DNA of 64,000 nucleotides from Strigops habroptila. Lineage: Eukaryota; Chordata; Aves; Psittaciformes; Psittacidae. Position numbers and translations under genes: made by a program. Each line of letters opens with the position of its first letter. Within the stretch, counting starts at the first letter, position 1. Below are positions 23,677-35,250 of this stretch, piece after piece. The notes under the pieces are model-generated. The model worked only from the letters and a program-made list of their open reading frames with translations. It was not told the DNA's origin and made no database searches. The DNA is taken from assembly GCF_004027225.2 (NCBI RefSeq), contig NC_044277.2, positions 65,124,400 to 65,188,399 on the forward strand, in the 5' to 3' direction.

Positions 23677-25216
23677 TCATGGAATCATAGGATGGTTCGG
23701 GTTGGAAAGGACCTTAAAGATCATCTAGTTCCAACCCCCTGCCATGGGCAGGGACACCCTCCACTAAACCAAGTTGCTCAAAGCCCCAACCAACCTGGCC
23801 TTGAACACTGCCAGGCATGGGGCAGCCACAGCTTCTCTGGGCAACCTGTGCCAGTGTTTCACCACCCTCATAATAAAGAATCTTTTCTTAGTATCTAATC
23901 TAAATCTACTTTCTTTCAGTTTAAAGCCATTCTTCCTTGTCCTGTCACTACTTGCCTTTGTCAAAATGTCCCTTTCCAGATTTCTTGTAGGCCCCTTTAG
24001 GTACTGGAAGGCTGCTTTAGGGTCTCCTCTGAACCTTCTTTTCTCCAGGCTGAACAAGCCCAACTCACTCAGCCTCTCTTCACATGAGGGGTGCTCCAGC
24101 CCTCCAATCATCTTTGTGATCCTCCTCTGAACTTGCTCAAGCAGATCCATGTCCCTCTTGTGCTGAGGGTCCCAGAGCTGAACACAGTACTGCAGGTGGG
24201 GTCTCATGAGAGTGGGGTGTAAAGGGGAGAATCACCACTGCTTCTTTTTATGCAGCCCATGATACAGTTGGCTTTCTGGGCTGCAAGGACACATTGCCTG
24301 GTCATGTTGAGCTTCTTGTCAACCAACACCCCCAAGTCCTTCTCCTCAGGCCTGCTCTTTACCCAGTCCCCATCCAGCCTGTATTTGTGCTTGGGATTGC
24401 CTTGACCCAGGTGCAGGAACTTGCGTTTGGTCTTATTGAAGTTAGTGAGGTTCTCACCTGTCAAGCCTGTGAAGGTCCCTCTGGATGGCATCCCTTCCCT
24501 CCAGTGTATCAACTGAACCACACAGCTTGGTGTCATTGTCAAACTTCCTGCAGGTGCACTCAATCCCACTGTCCATGTTGCTGATTTTAAACAGCACACT
24601 GGTCCCAAGTGACCCCTGAGGAACACCACTCATCACTGGTCTCCACTTGGACATTGAGCTGTTGACCACGACTCTTTGAGTGCAACTATCCAGCCAATTC
24701 CTTATCCACTGAGTGGTCTATCCACCAAATCCATGTCTCTTCAGTTTAGAATGTCTAGCAAGACAGCGTCAAATGCCTTGCGTAAGACCAGGTAGATGAT
24801 CTCGCTCACTCTTCCCTTATCCACCAGTGCTGTAGCCCAGTCACAGAAGGTGGGTTTTGCCAGGCATGATCTGTCCTTAGTGAAGCCATGTTGGCTGTCA
24901 CCAATCATGCCGTTATTTTCCATGTGACTTAGCACAGTTTCCAGGAGGAACTGCTCCATGATCTTGTTGGGCAGCGAGGTGAGACTGACTGACCTGCAGT
25001 TCCTCTGGTCTTCCTTGTTTCCCTTTTTAAAAATGGAGGTTATGTTTCCCCTTTTCCAGTCAGTGGGAACTTCACCGGACTGCCATGACTTCTCAAATAT
25101 GATAGATAATGGCTTGGCAACTACATCTACCAGTTCCCCCAGGACCCATGGATGTGTCTCATCAGGTCCCATGGACTTGTGCACCTTCAGGTTCCTCAGA
25201 TGGTCTCGCCAGCATC
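23677..25216 (-). mobile_element. Decayed CR1 LINE copy, longest in the window (about 1.5 kb)
   Basis: The tail ATCATGGAATCATAGGATGG leads into a 3' UTR and then an almost collinear ORF2 on the minus strand, up to the N-terminal side of the reverse transcriptase. In ORF2 order, 24741-25184 holds HKSMGPDETHPWVLGELVD, IIFEKSWQSGEVPTDWK and QHGFTKDRSCL. Next come the 24454-24669 frame with SGVPQG and FDNDTKL, the 24204-24629 frame with the KRKFLHLGQGNPKHKYRLD block, and the 23764-24207 frame with the C-terminal [14 protein letters not shown] and VVKHWHRLPREAV blocks. The blocks alternate between two frames, so there are at least three frameshifts. The motif A aspartate is lost (YLVLRKAFD for YLDL-KAFD) and motif C is changed (FDNDT for FADDT). 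The endonuclease part is absent through 5' truncation. Confidence 0.95.
23764..25184 (-). pseudogene. Frameshifted CR1 reverse-transcriptase remnant
   Basis: Four minus-strand frames in two registers cover the reverse transcriptase and C-terminal region without large gaps. Changes in two catalytic motifs and the frameshifts rule out activity. This copy is useful as the reference for the deletion seen in the 11.6-12.3 kb copy. Confidence 0.9.
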
Positions 25217-26101
25217 TTTCAAACGTTAACCTTTTTGAAAAGTATAAAATGTTGTAAATGATCAGCTAAACGGGTGCTCAACAGGTGGTCATATTTGTGC
25301 AATTGTGGGTGATGTATAGTTTGCTTACACGTGCATTGGTTCTGTCTGGGAAAGCACCAGACTTCTTCCAGAATTATTCTCATGGAGATGTCAGGTAAAC
25401 TAGCACAGAAAATTTTTGTTTAAAAAGTTCACATTGGATAAAGATAGAACTAAATGTTACCTTTATTAAGAGAAATGTCTAGCACTGCTAATAAAGAATA
25501 CTCATATTTATATTTAATAAGGTCATTAATGTGTACAAGTAAACAGGTAAACAGCCTTTCAGTGAGGTAAAGAACTTCCACTTGCTTGTGAATACACAAA
25601 GTCAGTCTTTATCTGCTCTTCCATACCACACAAGATTACTGTGGAATATAGTGAGAATTGTAAACTTTTTATTGACAGAAAACAAGCAAGTAGCATAGTT
25701 CGATGAAAAGGACATCTATCTTAAATAGTCCTCAGCTTGAGACCAGTGTTCTTTTGACCCATATATATGCATGAAGGTAGTTGCCAGGCTGGAACCAGCA
25801 GTAGGTATGCTTAGAAGCTTATGTCTAACCAGGTGTATCCAAGATCCCAAAATCACCAGAGTTGTGAAGTAGCACAGTGCCATCTCTGCTATAATGCAAG
25901 AACACAAATACCCCAAAGGCCTTGGTTTTATTAAAACACAAATTAGAACAAGGCAACTCTGAAAATAGACATGATTCAAGCTGTGTCAGAGGACAAGACA
26001 ATGGCAGAAGAGTATTTGAAGAAGATATCTTCTGCCCCTCGCCTACAGTTCTCTTCAGTTTTAGCAGCTGGCAGTAGTTTCCTAAGCAGCACAAACTCCC
26101 C
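25217..26101. other. Unique sequence between CR1 and LTR
   Basis: No gene, splice pair or repeat was recognised. The minus-strand frames here are below 100 codons. Confidence 0.45.
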
Positions 26102-26692
26102 TGTTGTAGTTTAACCCCAGACAAAACTTAAGCACTACTCAGCCGCTCCCTCACCACCTCCTTCCCTGGTAGGATGGGAAGAAGAATCAGGAAAAGTAAA
26201 ACTCGTGGGTTAAAATAAGAATATTTTAATAATCAAAATAAAATTAATAATAATGATAAATAATAGAAGTAATAATATTTATGATGATGAAAAGGGGGCA
26301 GAGAGAGAGGAATAGAACCCAAGAAAGGTAAGCAATGTAAATTACAATTGCTCACCCCCAGCTGACCGTTGCCCATCCCATCCGCGAGCAGTGATTGATA
26401 GATCCTAGACAACTCCCCCCAGTTTATGTACTGGGCATGATGTACTGTGGTGTGGAATACCCCTTTGGCTAGTTTGGGTCAGATGTCCTGTCTCTGCTCC
26501 CTCCCGGCTTCTTGTGCCCCTTCTCCCTGGCCGAGCATGAGAGACTGAAAATCCTTGATCCAGGAAAGTGCTACTCATCGACAACTATAACATCAGTGTG
26601 TTATCAACATTATTCTCATACTAAATACAAAGCACAGCACTGCACCACCTACTGAGAAGAAAATTAACTCTATCACATCTGAAACCAGGACA
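26102..26692 (-). mobile_element. Solo LTR, avian ERV type, reverse orientation
   Basis: Read on the minus strand it begins TGTCCTGGTTTCAGATGTG and GATAGAGTTAATTTTCTTCT. It continues through CAGTGCTGTG and GAGAATAATGTTGATAACAC, a block rich in cytosine and guanine, a TATA-like ACATAAACTGGGGGGAG, an AT-rich stretch with ATTATTAAAAT as polyadenylation signal, ACCCACGAG, and GGGGTTAAACTACAACA. I recognise this order as that of a common LTR in birds, probably ERVL-related, from memory. No internal retroviral region and no partner LTR are nearby. I could not find a clear target-site duplication (left flank TCCCC, right flank CTGTC), so the right end may be 26692 to 26698. Confidence 0.85.
26226..26290. 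repeat. AT-rich trinucleotide-like tract inside the LTR
   Basis: Degenerate AAT/ATA/GAT units on the plus strand. On the LTR sense strand this is the (ATT)n-like stretch before the polyadenylation signal. Confidence 0.6.
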
Positions 26693-28044
26693 CTGTCACA
26701 CCTGTGAGGATAACCTACCTGTGATCCCTCCTTCCTGAAGTATGGTGATGGGTTTATGTCGTGCAGAAGGGTGCTCTCCACACTCCTCCTGGTCTCCTTA
26801 TCCCCTCTCTTCAGGCACCCTATCTCCTGCATCTGTCTTTCCCCACCCCTAAGCTGAACATCTTGAAACCTCTCCTGGTTGCATACAAGAATTTGCAGTT
26901 ACACAGAACAACACAGGCATGTTACAAGCCTTCCTGCCATCCATCACACTAGGACTTGGCTGGGCATTTTTCAGAGGGTCAGCTTCATCCTGAGGAGAGA
27001 TGACTAAAAGCTGACAGCTGGATGTAGGGGAAGGACCATCTTCTTTTTGGTCTATCTCCTTTGGAGACCTGGTACCTTGGAGCAACAGGACATAAAGTGT
27101 TTCCCTGCAAGCTGCCAAATTGGTCCAGATAATATTGATAACAGGCCTATTCTGTGGGGGACAGATAACTCAAACCGCATAGTCACACAATATAACAGTG
27201 TCCTTGTGACAGAAGTATTTTTCTCTTGAGCCCACCCTCTTATGTGTTTTACCACAGGAGGGAGTGATTTTTCACATTTTATATTGAAGTTTTTATTAAA
27301 TGATATGGGGTTTAGAGTAATTTCTATGGAAACCTATTAATCTCTATAGTAGGTTTTTATCTCTATTAAGTACCATATGATTTTTTTAATTTCTTTTTTA
27401 TAAGGATAACTTTTTAGCTAGAGGTAAAATCTTCAGTTGCACTGTGCAAGGTGGAAAAAAGCAAAGATTTCAAATCTGAGGCATAACAGAAATAGTGAGA
27501 ACAGCAGGAAAAAAGATTATATTTAGAATTTATTTTATTATTATGGGAGTGATTTTTTCCAAAGCTTGGGTTTTCACAGTTCTACAGGAGACTACCAGGG
27601 ACCAAACCATTTTTTAAAATTAATTTTTAATAATGTGTAATAATCTGAGTGGTACTGGTCTGTGTGTGGAATTAGAATTCCTCTGATAGAAAAAGAAATA
27701 TTTGTGCAGAGTTTTATGAGCAAAGTTGACCTGAGGCTTCCTGAGGCTGATTGAGAAATTGCAGTCAACGAAGATCCTTAACCCTTTCCCAGCTCCATTT
27801 TCAATCTACTAAAGAATAAAGTCTCTGTGGTTTAATATACAAAGAAACTGACAAAGACCTGCAAAGAGCAATAAACTTGTATATGATTACAAGAAGCTCA
27901 TACTCCTTTTAAATTTAACTTAATGACTGAATGGCCTTTTCAGCACAGAAAGGGCATGAACCTTGAGTTCAGCTTTTCATAGCTTTATTTAATAGAGCAC
28001 TACATTTCAAACAAAATGTTCTGAGGTCAGTTCTCTACAACCCA
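26693..28044. other. Unique sequence, no gene seen
   Basis: Pyrimidine-rich patches occur at 26720-26880 without a matching exon. No repeat was recognised. Confidence 0.45.
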
Positions 28045-28080
28045 GGCATTTGCTCTTCATTTTGCTTTCTTTAGGTAAGA
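28045..28080 (+). promoter_or_regulatory. Joined acceptor/donor motif (candidate recursive splice site)
   Basis: A long pyrimidine-rich tract (TTTGCTCTTCATTTTGCTTT is part of it) leads to TTTAG at 28070-28074. It is followed without a gap by the donor GTAAGA at 28075-28080. A strong acceptor fused to a strong donor is the known layout of recursive splice sites in long introns. Splicing here is inferred from the motif only; no transcript evidence is available. Confidence 0.35.
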
Positions 28081-31000
28081 GACAAGAAGCAGCAATCAGC
28101 AAATCACAACATTTGATACAGGCTCAAAATAAGCTTCCAAAAACTGGGCAATTCTGAACAGACAGCAAGGAGGGGGGAAACCCCGAACTGAATGTGCCTA
28201 ATCCTAACAATAACCATGGAGCTAGTTGTCCTAATTCTTTCTAGAAAAGGCTGAAACATGGGTGTTAGCAGGGGTTAAGGAGAATATTTATGAGACCTAA
28301 AGATAAAGACCCTGCTGATGTTGCTGCCTGTTGCCACACATTTCCATTAACCTGCAACAACCTACCAGTGGGCCAGCTCTGTGGGTGTTAATCTCCGTAA
28401 ACTTTTTCATCCAGTCAAACATGTTTTGCCAGGGTATTGTACTAACCTCAAAGCTTCCCCTGTTCCAGCACTGCTAGTGATAATTATATTTATTAATGAT
28501 TTCCGGTTACTCAAGGATACTGAATCTGCAGTGCAAAGAATTCACCTCTTAACACCAAGTTGAAAGGGAAAGTGCAATCATCACTATTAAGGAAAACTCC
28601 TAACCTCTAAATGCTGCCAGATCTAAGATGAAGACTGATATACTTAAGCCAGGGGGAAATACGATGAGGAAGTCATAACCTAAATCAAGAAATGTATCAT
28701 AAATGTAGTAAATTTTTTTATATACATTGCCATTAGAAAAAAAAAAAAGAAAAAATAAGTTCAGAGTTTTGTGAAGTCTGTAAGGTTTAACAGTACTTTC
28801 TTTTCGAAATTTTATTGCAAATTTTGCTTAAAAAATTAGAATGTGAATATTCATTGGGAGGATGTAACTAGAAATATACTCCTCCTGGAATATGTTGATG
28901 TATGAACATTATTTAAGGGAAACCAGAATGATGTTGTCCAATTTAATTTTCAGTCATCTAAATTTCTGTGCTTTATGTCACACTTCTCATGGACGAGGAC
29001 ACTAAACATCTGTGACAGTGGAGGACTGGTGGGCTTTGTACTGGGAAATTTCTAATACTATTGCAAATTTTTTTAAATCTAACAAATTCTGTTCATCCCT
29101 AGTGCTTAAATCTGTACTAGCTGATTTAGTAATTAGAAAAGCGGGGAAATGGCAAGAAGACCATGCTGCTAGGTGCACTTTGTATTTTCCTAGAAAGCCT
29201 AATGAAATTGTGAGTGCCTCGGAGTAAATGGGATTTTTGTTGCTGAACTGTTGTTGGGTCAGGTTATTACTGGAGATGAGGCTTAAAGGGTCTGCCAGGA
29301 TTAGGAAAATAAGTGATGCTTTATAATGTGTTAGCCATCATGTTTTAATTAATATGCTTTAAAGCATTAGGAGCATCTGCTGGTGTTTGCTGGTGGCAGT
29401 CCAAATTCACTGGCAGTAGCCTCTAGTCAGCCACCTAAGTATTAGTACAAGATACTGATACATCTGTTTGACAGCAAAAGTAGCAGGATCACCAAACAAA
29501 CATAAGCTTATAATGAACTCTTTCCTCTAGTTAGGTCTTAACTAAACTCACTGTCCTGTGTTGGTATCTTGTACTTCAACCATGACACTGACATGTGGGA
29601 GAATATGTTAGAAATATGCATCAGGATAAGGTAAAGAAAGGTTTCCTGCTCATGAAAGAAGACAGAGGGGACATCAGGAATGGTAGCAATGGTATGTGTG
29701 AAGAAGCCTGCAGAGTTATCACAGGCAATTATCTACCAGCAGAAATCCATTCCGCTCTGATGACACAGTGAGCTATGTGCAAGCTGCAAGAGGAATTTCT
29801 CTGTTACACCAGAAGGAAGTTTGAGTCAGGGTGAGGGCTGAAGGGTTGGTAAGATGCTGGTTACTGGAAGGTTGCATGTGTACAATAGTGAATCAGGATA
29901 AAGAAAATGACTCGCTGTGGAACATTCAAAGTGAAACCAAGATGAAACAAAGGCAGACACAACAAGCATGGAAGAAGGTATCTTCATTACTTCTCTTACA
30001 TTTTCTGTGTCTTTCTGTCACTTGCTTTCCTAGCTACTTGCCAGTGCTTCTTATGTGGTCTATTACACAAATTTGTTGCACAGTAATTATAAAAAAGATG
30101 GCAGATAAAAAAGGTTTCTGTTTGTGTGGAATGACAACAGTTATAGCTGTTAATTATATATCCTTATATATGTGCCTTTGCAACATTCAAAAACTTCCCC
30201 TCTTGGGCTGGAGTTCCACCATTGTATTAGAGGCATCTAACTAAAACATGCAATTAAAAGCTGGAAATCCAACCTCCATCCAACCCCCAGCCAGGTGTTC
30301 CTGTTGCCTCCTCTGGGTTGACATTAGCCAGAAACAGGTGAGAGAAGCACTCTAGCTTACCATGGGCATGCATGCATGTTAGTTACTGTCAGCTCTGACG
30401 CAAGATAGGTGGCAGAAAAGTGTGCTGAAACAAGGCAGAGAGTAGACTGGAATTACCTACTTTGGCAGCTTACCACACTTTGGTTAGCTTAAAGCAGTTA
30501 TGAACCTCAACCTCAGGCTTTACCTAAATTTAAATTATTTATTTGATGAGAAAAATGCCTACATTTTGTTTACATCAAAAATAAAGGTGCTAACATTTCA
30601 ACTTACAATAGTTTTAATGAATTAAAAGCATAATTATACTTGAAATTCACTAAAAGTGAGACAGAAAGGAAAGAAATATTCATTGAGAAAGTTGAAAGTA
30701 AATTACAGGGTAAAGTAAATATTTACTCTTAAGTGAGCAGAAAAAACATTCTGAAGTCTACATAAAGATCAACAATACCTGTGTTCACAAAAGCAAAAAT
30801 CACTGTTGCCATATTTCATGCTCTCTTCTTTTATGTTGCTGTTCTAACAGACATGCAATTGCCCCAGTGAATTTAAAGAACTGCTTGAAAACATTTTCAA
30901 ACTCACTGGCAGAGACCTCATCAGGAGAAACAGGCAGTACTGCCCTTTCTTTCTCCTCCATGGTAGAGAAAGAAGGCCAGTGGTGTTCTGCGGAAGGACA

Positions 31001-32664
31001 GTGCAGGGTGTTGTGCAGAAGGCACTGCAGGTTGGCAGCAGTTCAAAGGCATGAAGAAACTGGGAGTTATGTCATCACTTAGTCTTCCTTTCCTCCTGTC
31101 CCTCTCCCAAGGACGTCTCTCTGTCCAGCTTCTTTTTGTTCAGGTTTTCCTCTTTGAGCACGCAAGTTCTGAAGACTGGAGAAGGCAAGCTGTTGTCCTC
31201 CAGTGGAGGGCTGGAGCTACCCTAGCTTCACTCTGGACCAGAAGAGAAAGAGTTGAGAAGGAGCAGATGAGTGTGTAAGCCATTGAGGGGAAGCCATTCA
31301 AGCCAAAGTGCAGATAATAAGGTGAAGGGAAAAAAAATCAAGAAACATAAGCTTGAGTGAGCTGTGATAGCATCCTTACCTATTGGTATATAGGTAAGTC
31401 CCACAAATCCTGGTTGCTCTCTGTAGATAAAAAGGGGCAAATTATGGTAACACCAAGATACGGTCATGTAGTGCAAAGCAGTCTGATTATGCTAAGTCAG
31501 TTATTCGAGTTTTCAACTCACTAGCTGTCTCAATCTCTATTGCTTATTATATGCATATCTGAATTTCAAACATCTTGAGTATTCAGACAACTTTACACAG
31601 GCTTCAAAATACCACTTTCCTCACATCAGCTTTCAATTTTTATATAAAGGTGAGTTTATACTAATAAGAAGGATGTAAGAGATGCAAGCAAGAGGATATG
31701 GCAGCTGATACCATGACAGGGTTTGTGAAACAGAGACATCTACTGGTTGAGCTTTGGGGGGAAATATTCTGTTTTGTTTTGTGACTTCACAGTGCAGTGC
31801 TCTACTCCTTTTCTTTGATCTGAATCATTAATCTGTTATGATAGGCCTGTCACTAATCCATGGCCTCAGAAAATATGCACAAGTGTTAAAATGAGTTTTG
31901 CCATAAATTATTTAATGATTTACAAAGCAATGCTCAACACGTGCCACCAGGTGATTTTAAACTTCCGTATGCTTACAGTGTTTTGCAAAATCCTTAGTGA
32001 AAATTAATCATTTATCACAACATAGAATCACCACAGCTTGTGGGAGTGCTACAGGGTTTTAAAGAAGAATTTCATAAAGTGGCAAAGGCAGAAATACTGT
32101 ATCTGGCCACCAAATCTCATATTTCTCAGCTCAGCACAATTACCATTGAGGTTACACAGACAAAGAATATATCTATCTTGCTTACTTACTAAGACCTAAA
32201 GTATGATATAAGTGAGTTAAGGATCCTAAAAACCTGGCAAATAATATATTTCATGCTTGCATAACAACTACATTTTTCTACTGGGGGAGAAATAATGACA
32301 GGAGGATCTTGGAAGAACTAGAGGTTTGGGTAGATACAAGTAAACTAGCAAAGTTTGATCACTGATTTAAACTTCATTTAAATTATCTATGTTTCGTAAG
32401 TCTGCAGAAACAGATTAGAAATTCTCATATGTACAATCTTTTGAGGGTTTCCCAGTATCTTTTTACTAGGTCAAGCTAGAAATATTATCAGACATGCCTT
32501 GCTAACAAAATCCTTTTGAATAAACAACCTTTTCTGCATTTTGTTGAACTTGATTTAGCACACAAAAGAGAGAAAATTCTTTTCTTCAAGGAAAAAAATG
32601 CATAAGAGCCATGACCTGGAGTGAAAAAAATCAGAAAGATTCTTAAATTTAAGAAGTTTAATTC

Positions 32665-32706
32665 AATAAAAAAAATTACCACTTGCTTTAAAAAAAAAAA
32701 AAAAAA
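32665..32706 (+). other. AATAAA plus A17 run (possible retrotransposed 3' end)
   Basis: AATAAA at 32665-32670 is followed 19 bases later by 17 A residues (32690-32706), the arrangement left by a processed transcript. No coding remnant upstream and no flanking target duplication were seen, so chance is a real alternative. Confidence 0.2.
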
Positions 32707-32848
32707 GGACCTGATATAAGCTAAGCAGTTAAACAAATACCACCTCTGTTAAACTGACGAATTTCAGTAAGCCAGGGCTGCATATATTTGAGGAAGCAAT
32801 GCTCATCTGTGGTAATAAGCACCACTTAAAATCCTTAGAGAGGTCGTA

Positions 32849-32892
32849 AGACAGGTAAGTAGACAGATAGACAGGTGTGTAGGTAGGTAAAA
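32849..32892 (+). repeat. Degenerate AGAC/AGGT tetranucleotide tract
   Basis: Units such as AGAC, AGAT, AGGT and AGGTAGGT follow one another with a few interruptions over about 45 bp. Confidence 0.6.
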
Positions 32893-34000
32893 TCTTTCCA
32901 GCTTTTGGGTCACGTTTCATTTCAGAGCCTCTTAATCCATGATGTCCTCTTGTGAAAAAAGAAAAAAAACAACTTAAGCTAAAATACAGCACTACTTCAA
33001 TGAATTGTATTTACTCACCATATTATTGTGCCTGTTGGGACATATCTCAGAGGATAGAAATAAGATTTAAAGACTTAAGAGGGAAGAGGTTCCCTACGAA
33101 ACTTTCTTCTATATCCAATAATTCTATTGCTAAAGTGAGCACCAGCTGTGGCTCACCTCTCAAAATGTTGTATCATGACTGATGTCACTCTTAGGGGTTA
33201 AGCTAGGGTGGTAGGAGCCAGTTCAGGTCTAATTGTTAGAATGTATGCTTAGTTCAAGTCAAACAATAGATGCCTAGGGAAAAAAAAATGAGCACAGAAG
33301 TGCTGAGTTGTGAAAAGAGTGTTGTTTTGGGCCCAGTTGCCTGAATAGACTTGTTAAAGCCCATGGCTGATGTATGCTAAGCAGAGCCAGGCAGTATGCG
33401 GAGAGAAAGGGAGGGCAGGCCAGTTGAGCGGGCACATCAGTCTCTGAGCCAGGGCACACACTTTGATGGCTCCTTTGGAGGTATGAGTGAAAGCCAAACC
33501 TCTGTTCCCTCCTTTTTTTCGTTTCTGCCATGCAAAGATAATCAGGTTTATGTAAAGTATGTGTGCTCTTTTGACAGTCCACGATATCTCATTAATTCAA
33601 TCACACCAAACACCATTGTTCCCAAAGTGTTTGAAATGCGGATAGGCATGGAGGCTTTCTTAATCCTGTCAATCAATGTTAACATTTTTCTTGCAGTTGC
33701 CATGGCCAGGGCCAGAGTTCATGAAAACACAGAATAAGAGCCAACAAAACAAGAATAAAGACTTATTTGAGATACTCTTTTTAAAGGACATCTACCATGC
33801 ACAAAACATGGGAAGTAAATGTAGACAAGTTTGGACACTATGGCTCACTGAGAGGAAAAAGGGGGAAAAAGAATTTGAAAATCAAATAGGCCTATAAAAA
33901 CTTGACCCAAGAGTCTCTGGGAAAAACCCGATGAATTGCTCCCTAGTAGAACAATGTTCTTTCTTTCGTGCGTTCTTCAGGAGCACAATGCTCAATATAT

Positions 34001-34490
34001 TATAACACATGCCACTGATGTCTTTACACTGTTGTAAGCCAGCTCAGACCATCGGAATGCTGATCACTGACAACAAGAGATTGTGTGGCGGTAATTCTCT
34101 CTTTCTCCTGCTAGGCTACAAACAAGCACTGGGAAAATTATTCATGCATATAGGCCAACAAAGCAGAGATGGGAGATTTGCGATGTCATGCAGCGAGATC
34201 ATGTGACAAACGTTAAAATAAAACCTCCAAGCCTTCACCCTTTGAGACTTTGTAAAATAACCAATTTATCCCTATGAATGTAGCTGCCAACATGTCTTAT
34301 TGCACTGGTGGAAATCACAGCCATTTTAGTACTGCTGTACTTATTAATGAGACCACAGTGCACATGCTAGACAAAGAAACATAACAATTACATAATTATG
34401 CACTTGCTAAAGCTATACAACAAAAGCCCTCATTGGGATTTTCTACAGCTCTGCTGATTCCTAACAGGCCTCAGGTACTTTGATATACAC
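34001..34490. promoter_or_regulatory. Candidate conserved noncoding element
   Basis: The segment is free of simple repeats and transposon sequence, has intermediate GC and a dense set of transcription-factor-like cores. These include TAATTA at 34393-34398 overlapping ATTATGCA, and another ATTATTCATGC near 34138. This texture is typical of vertebrate developmental enhancers, but conservation cannot be seen from one sequence. It is a pointer and not a demonstrated element. Confidence 0.2.
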
Positions 34491-34984
34491 TTCTTCATTA
34501 ACTTGGAGAAAAGACGTGCCATTAAGCCATATAGGAATCTAAAGATAGATTTTTGCCTAGGTACATAGAGAATTTTTGGACATCCATGTAGGTGCCCTGT
34601 TTTACAATTTAAATAAAATTTTATTTTCAGTTAAAAAAAACCCAGACAAACAAACAAAAACCAAAATAACAACAAAGTCAACAACAGCTTGTGTGTGGTT
34701 GAAGTTGTACCTAGCACAGCTAGCAACTTAGCTGTGCAAAGGAGAGAAATGGTAGCTCCCTGGAAGTTAGTTGTCACACATATCACTTCAAGGTTTGTTC
34801 TTCAAGATCTCTGCAGGGAAGAAAGCAAGTCCTTTCAGCAATGGTAATTAAGGACTTCTCTGCTACTATTGTGGCAGATGTCCACTGATCTAGAAACATA
34901 CATCCACACAGATCAATAAAGCCTGACATGATACAGAGTGCTTTGGAGGGACGTTCTCTCTGCTGAGAACAGTCCCTTAGTGCA

Positions 34985-35024
34985 CTGGCGTGAGTCTGTC
35001 ACCTGTACCTGTTAGCAGGTAAGG
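34985..35024 (+). promoter_or_regulatory. Second joined acceptor/donor motif
   Basis: CTGTCACCTGTACCTGTTAG leads to CAG at 35016-35018, followed directly by GTAAGG. The pyrimidine tract is weaker than at 28,074 and 35,135. All three frames of the short upstream interval contain stops, so it is not the end of a coding exon with the nearest acceptor. Confidence 0.2.
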
Positions 35025-35135
35025 AGAAAAGTGAAATTTTTACCTTACTGGTAGCAAAATGGAACTGGAATATTGTGTACACATCTAGTGACTAAGCTTT
35101 TTTCTCCCTCCTCACATTGGGCCAATATTCTGCAG

Positions 35136-35250
35136 GTGAGGCCATTGAAACCACAGGACTTTCTGAACTGGGATGTCAGCACCATGGAGCTGCAGATGCT
35201 AACAACTATCTCTGAAGAGAAGAAGGAGTGGGAAGAGAACAGAATTGAAG
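35136..35250 (+). other. Exon-like block, 115 bp, starting with its own donor motif
   Basis: A good acceptor precedes it: a candidate branch region (GTGACTAAG), the tract CTTTTTTCTCCCTCCTCAC and TTCTGCAG ending at 35135. The first bases after the acceptor are GTGAGG, so CAG|GTGAG is also a donor. A second donor, AAG|GTAAAA, follows at 35250/35251. One frame is open throughout (38 codons plus one base), beginning VRPLKPQDFLNWD and containing the charged stretch ISEEKKEWEENRIE. The phase would be 0 in and 1 out. I do not recognise the protein. It may be a coding exon, a recursive-splicing exon, or chance; an open stretch of this length is not rare. It is the best exon candidate in the window. 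Confidence 0.35.

Larger units (their letters stand above)
28081..34000. other. Unique AT-rich sequence with minor simple repeats
   Basis: No gene is supported. Short A-rich tracts lie at 28737-28755 and 32690-32706. The frames of 137 codons (29831-30244) and 113 codons (33396-33737) show no domain and no convincing splice context. Confidence 0.4.

Noticed and set aside
24741..25184. 147-codon reverse-transcriptase-like frame as a domesticated gene
   Set aside because: It is part of a frameshifted CR1 copy with changed catalytic motifs and no sign of selection.
26593..26832. 79-codon minus frame with a hydrophobic C-terminus
   Set aside because: Its second half is the U3 start of the reverse-oriented LTR; translation is incidental.
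29831..30244. 137-codon plus-strand frame with a hydrophobic middle
   Set aside because: Hydrophobicity follows from T-rich sequence; the possible donor near 29979 lacks a good acceptor upstream.
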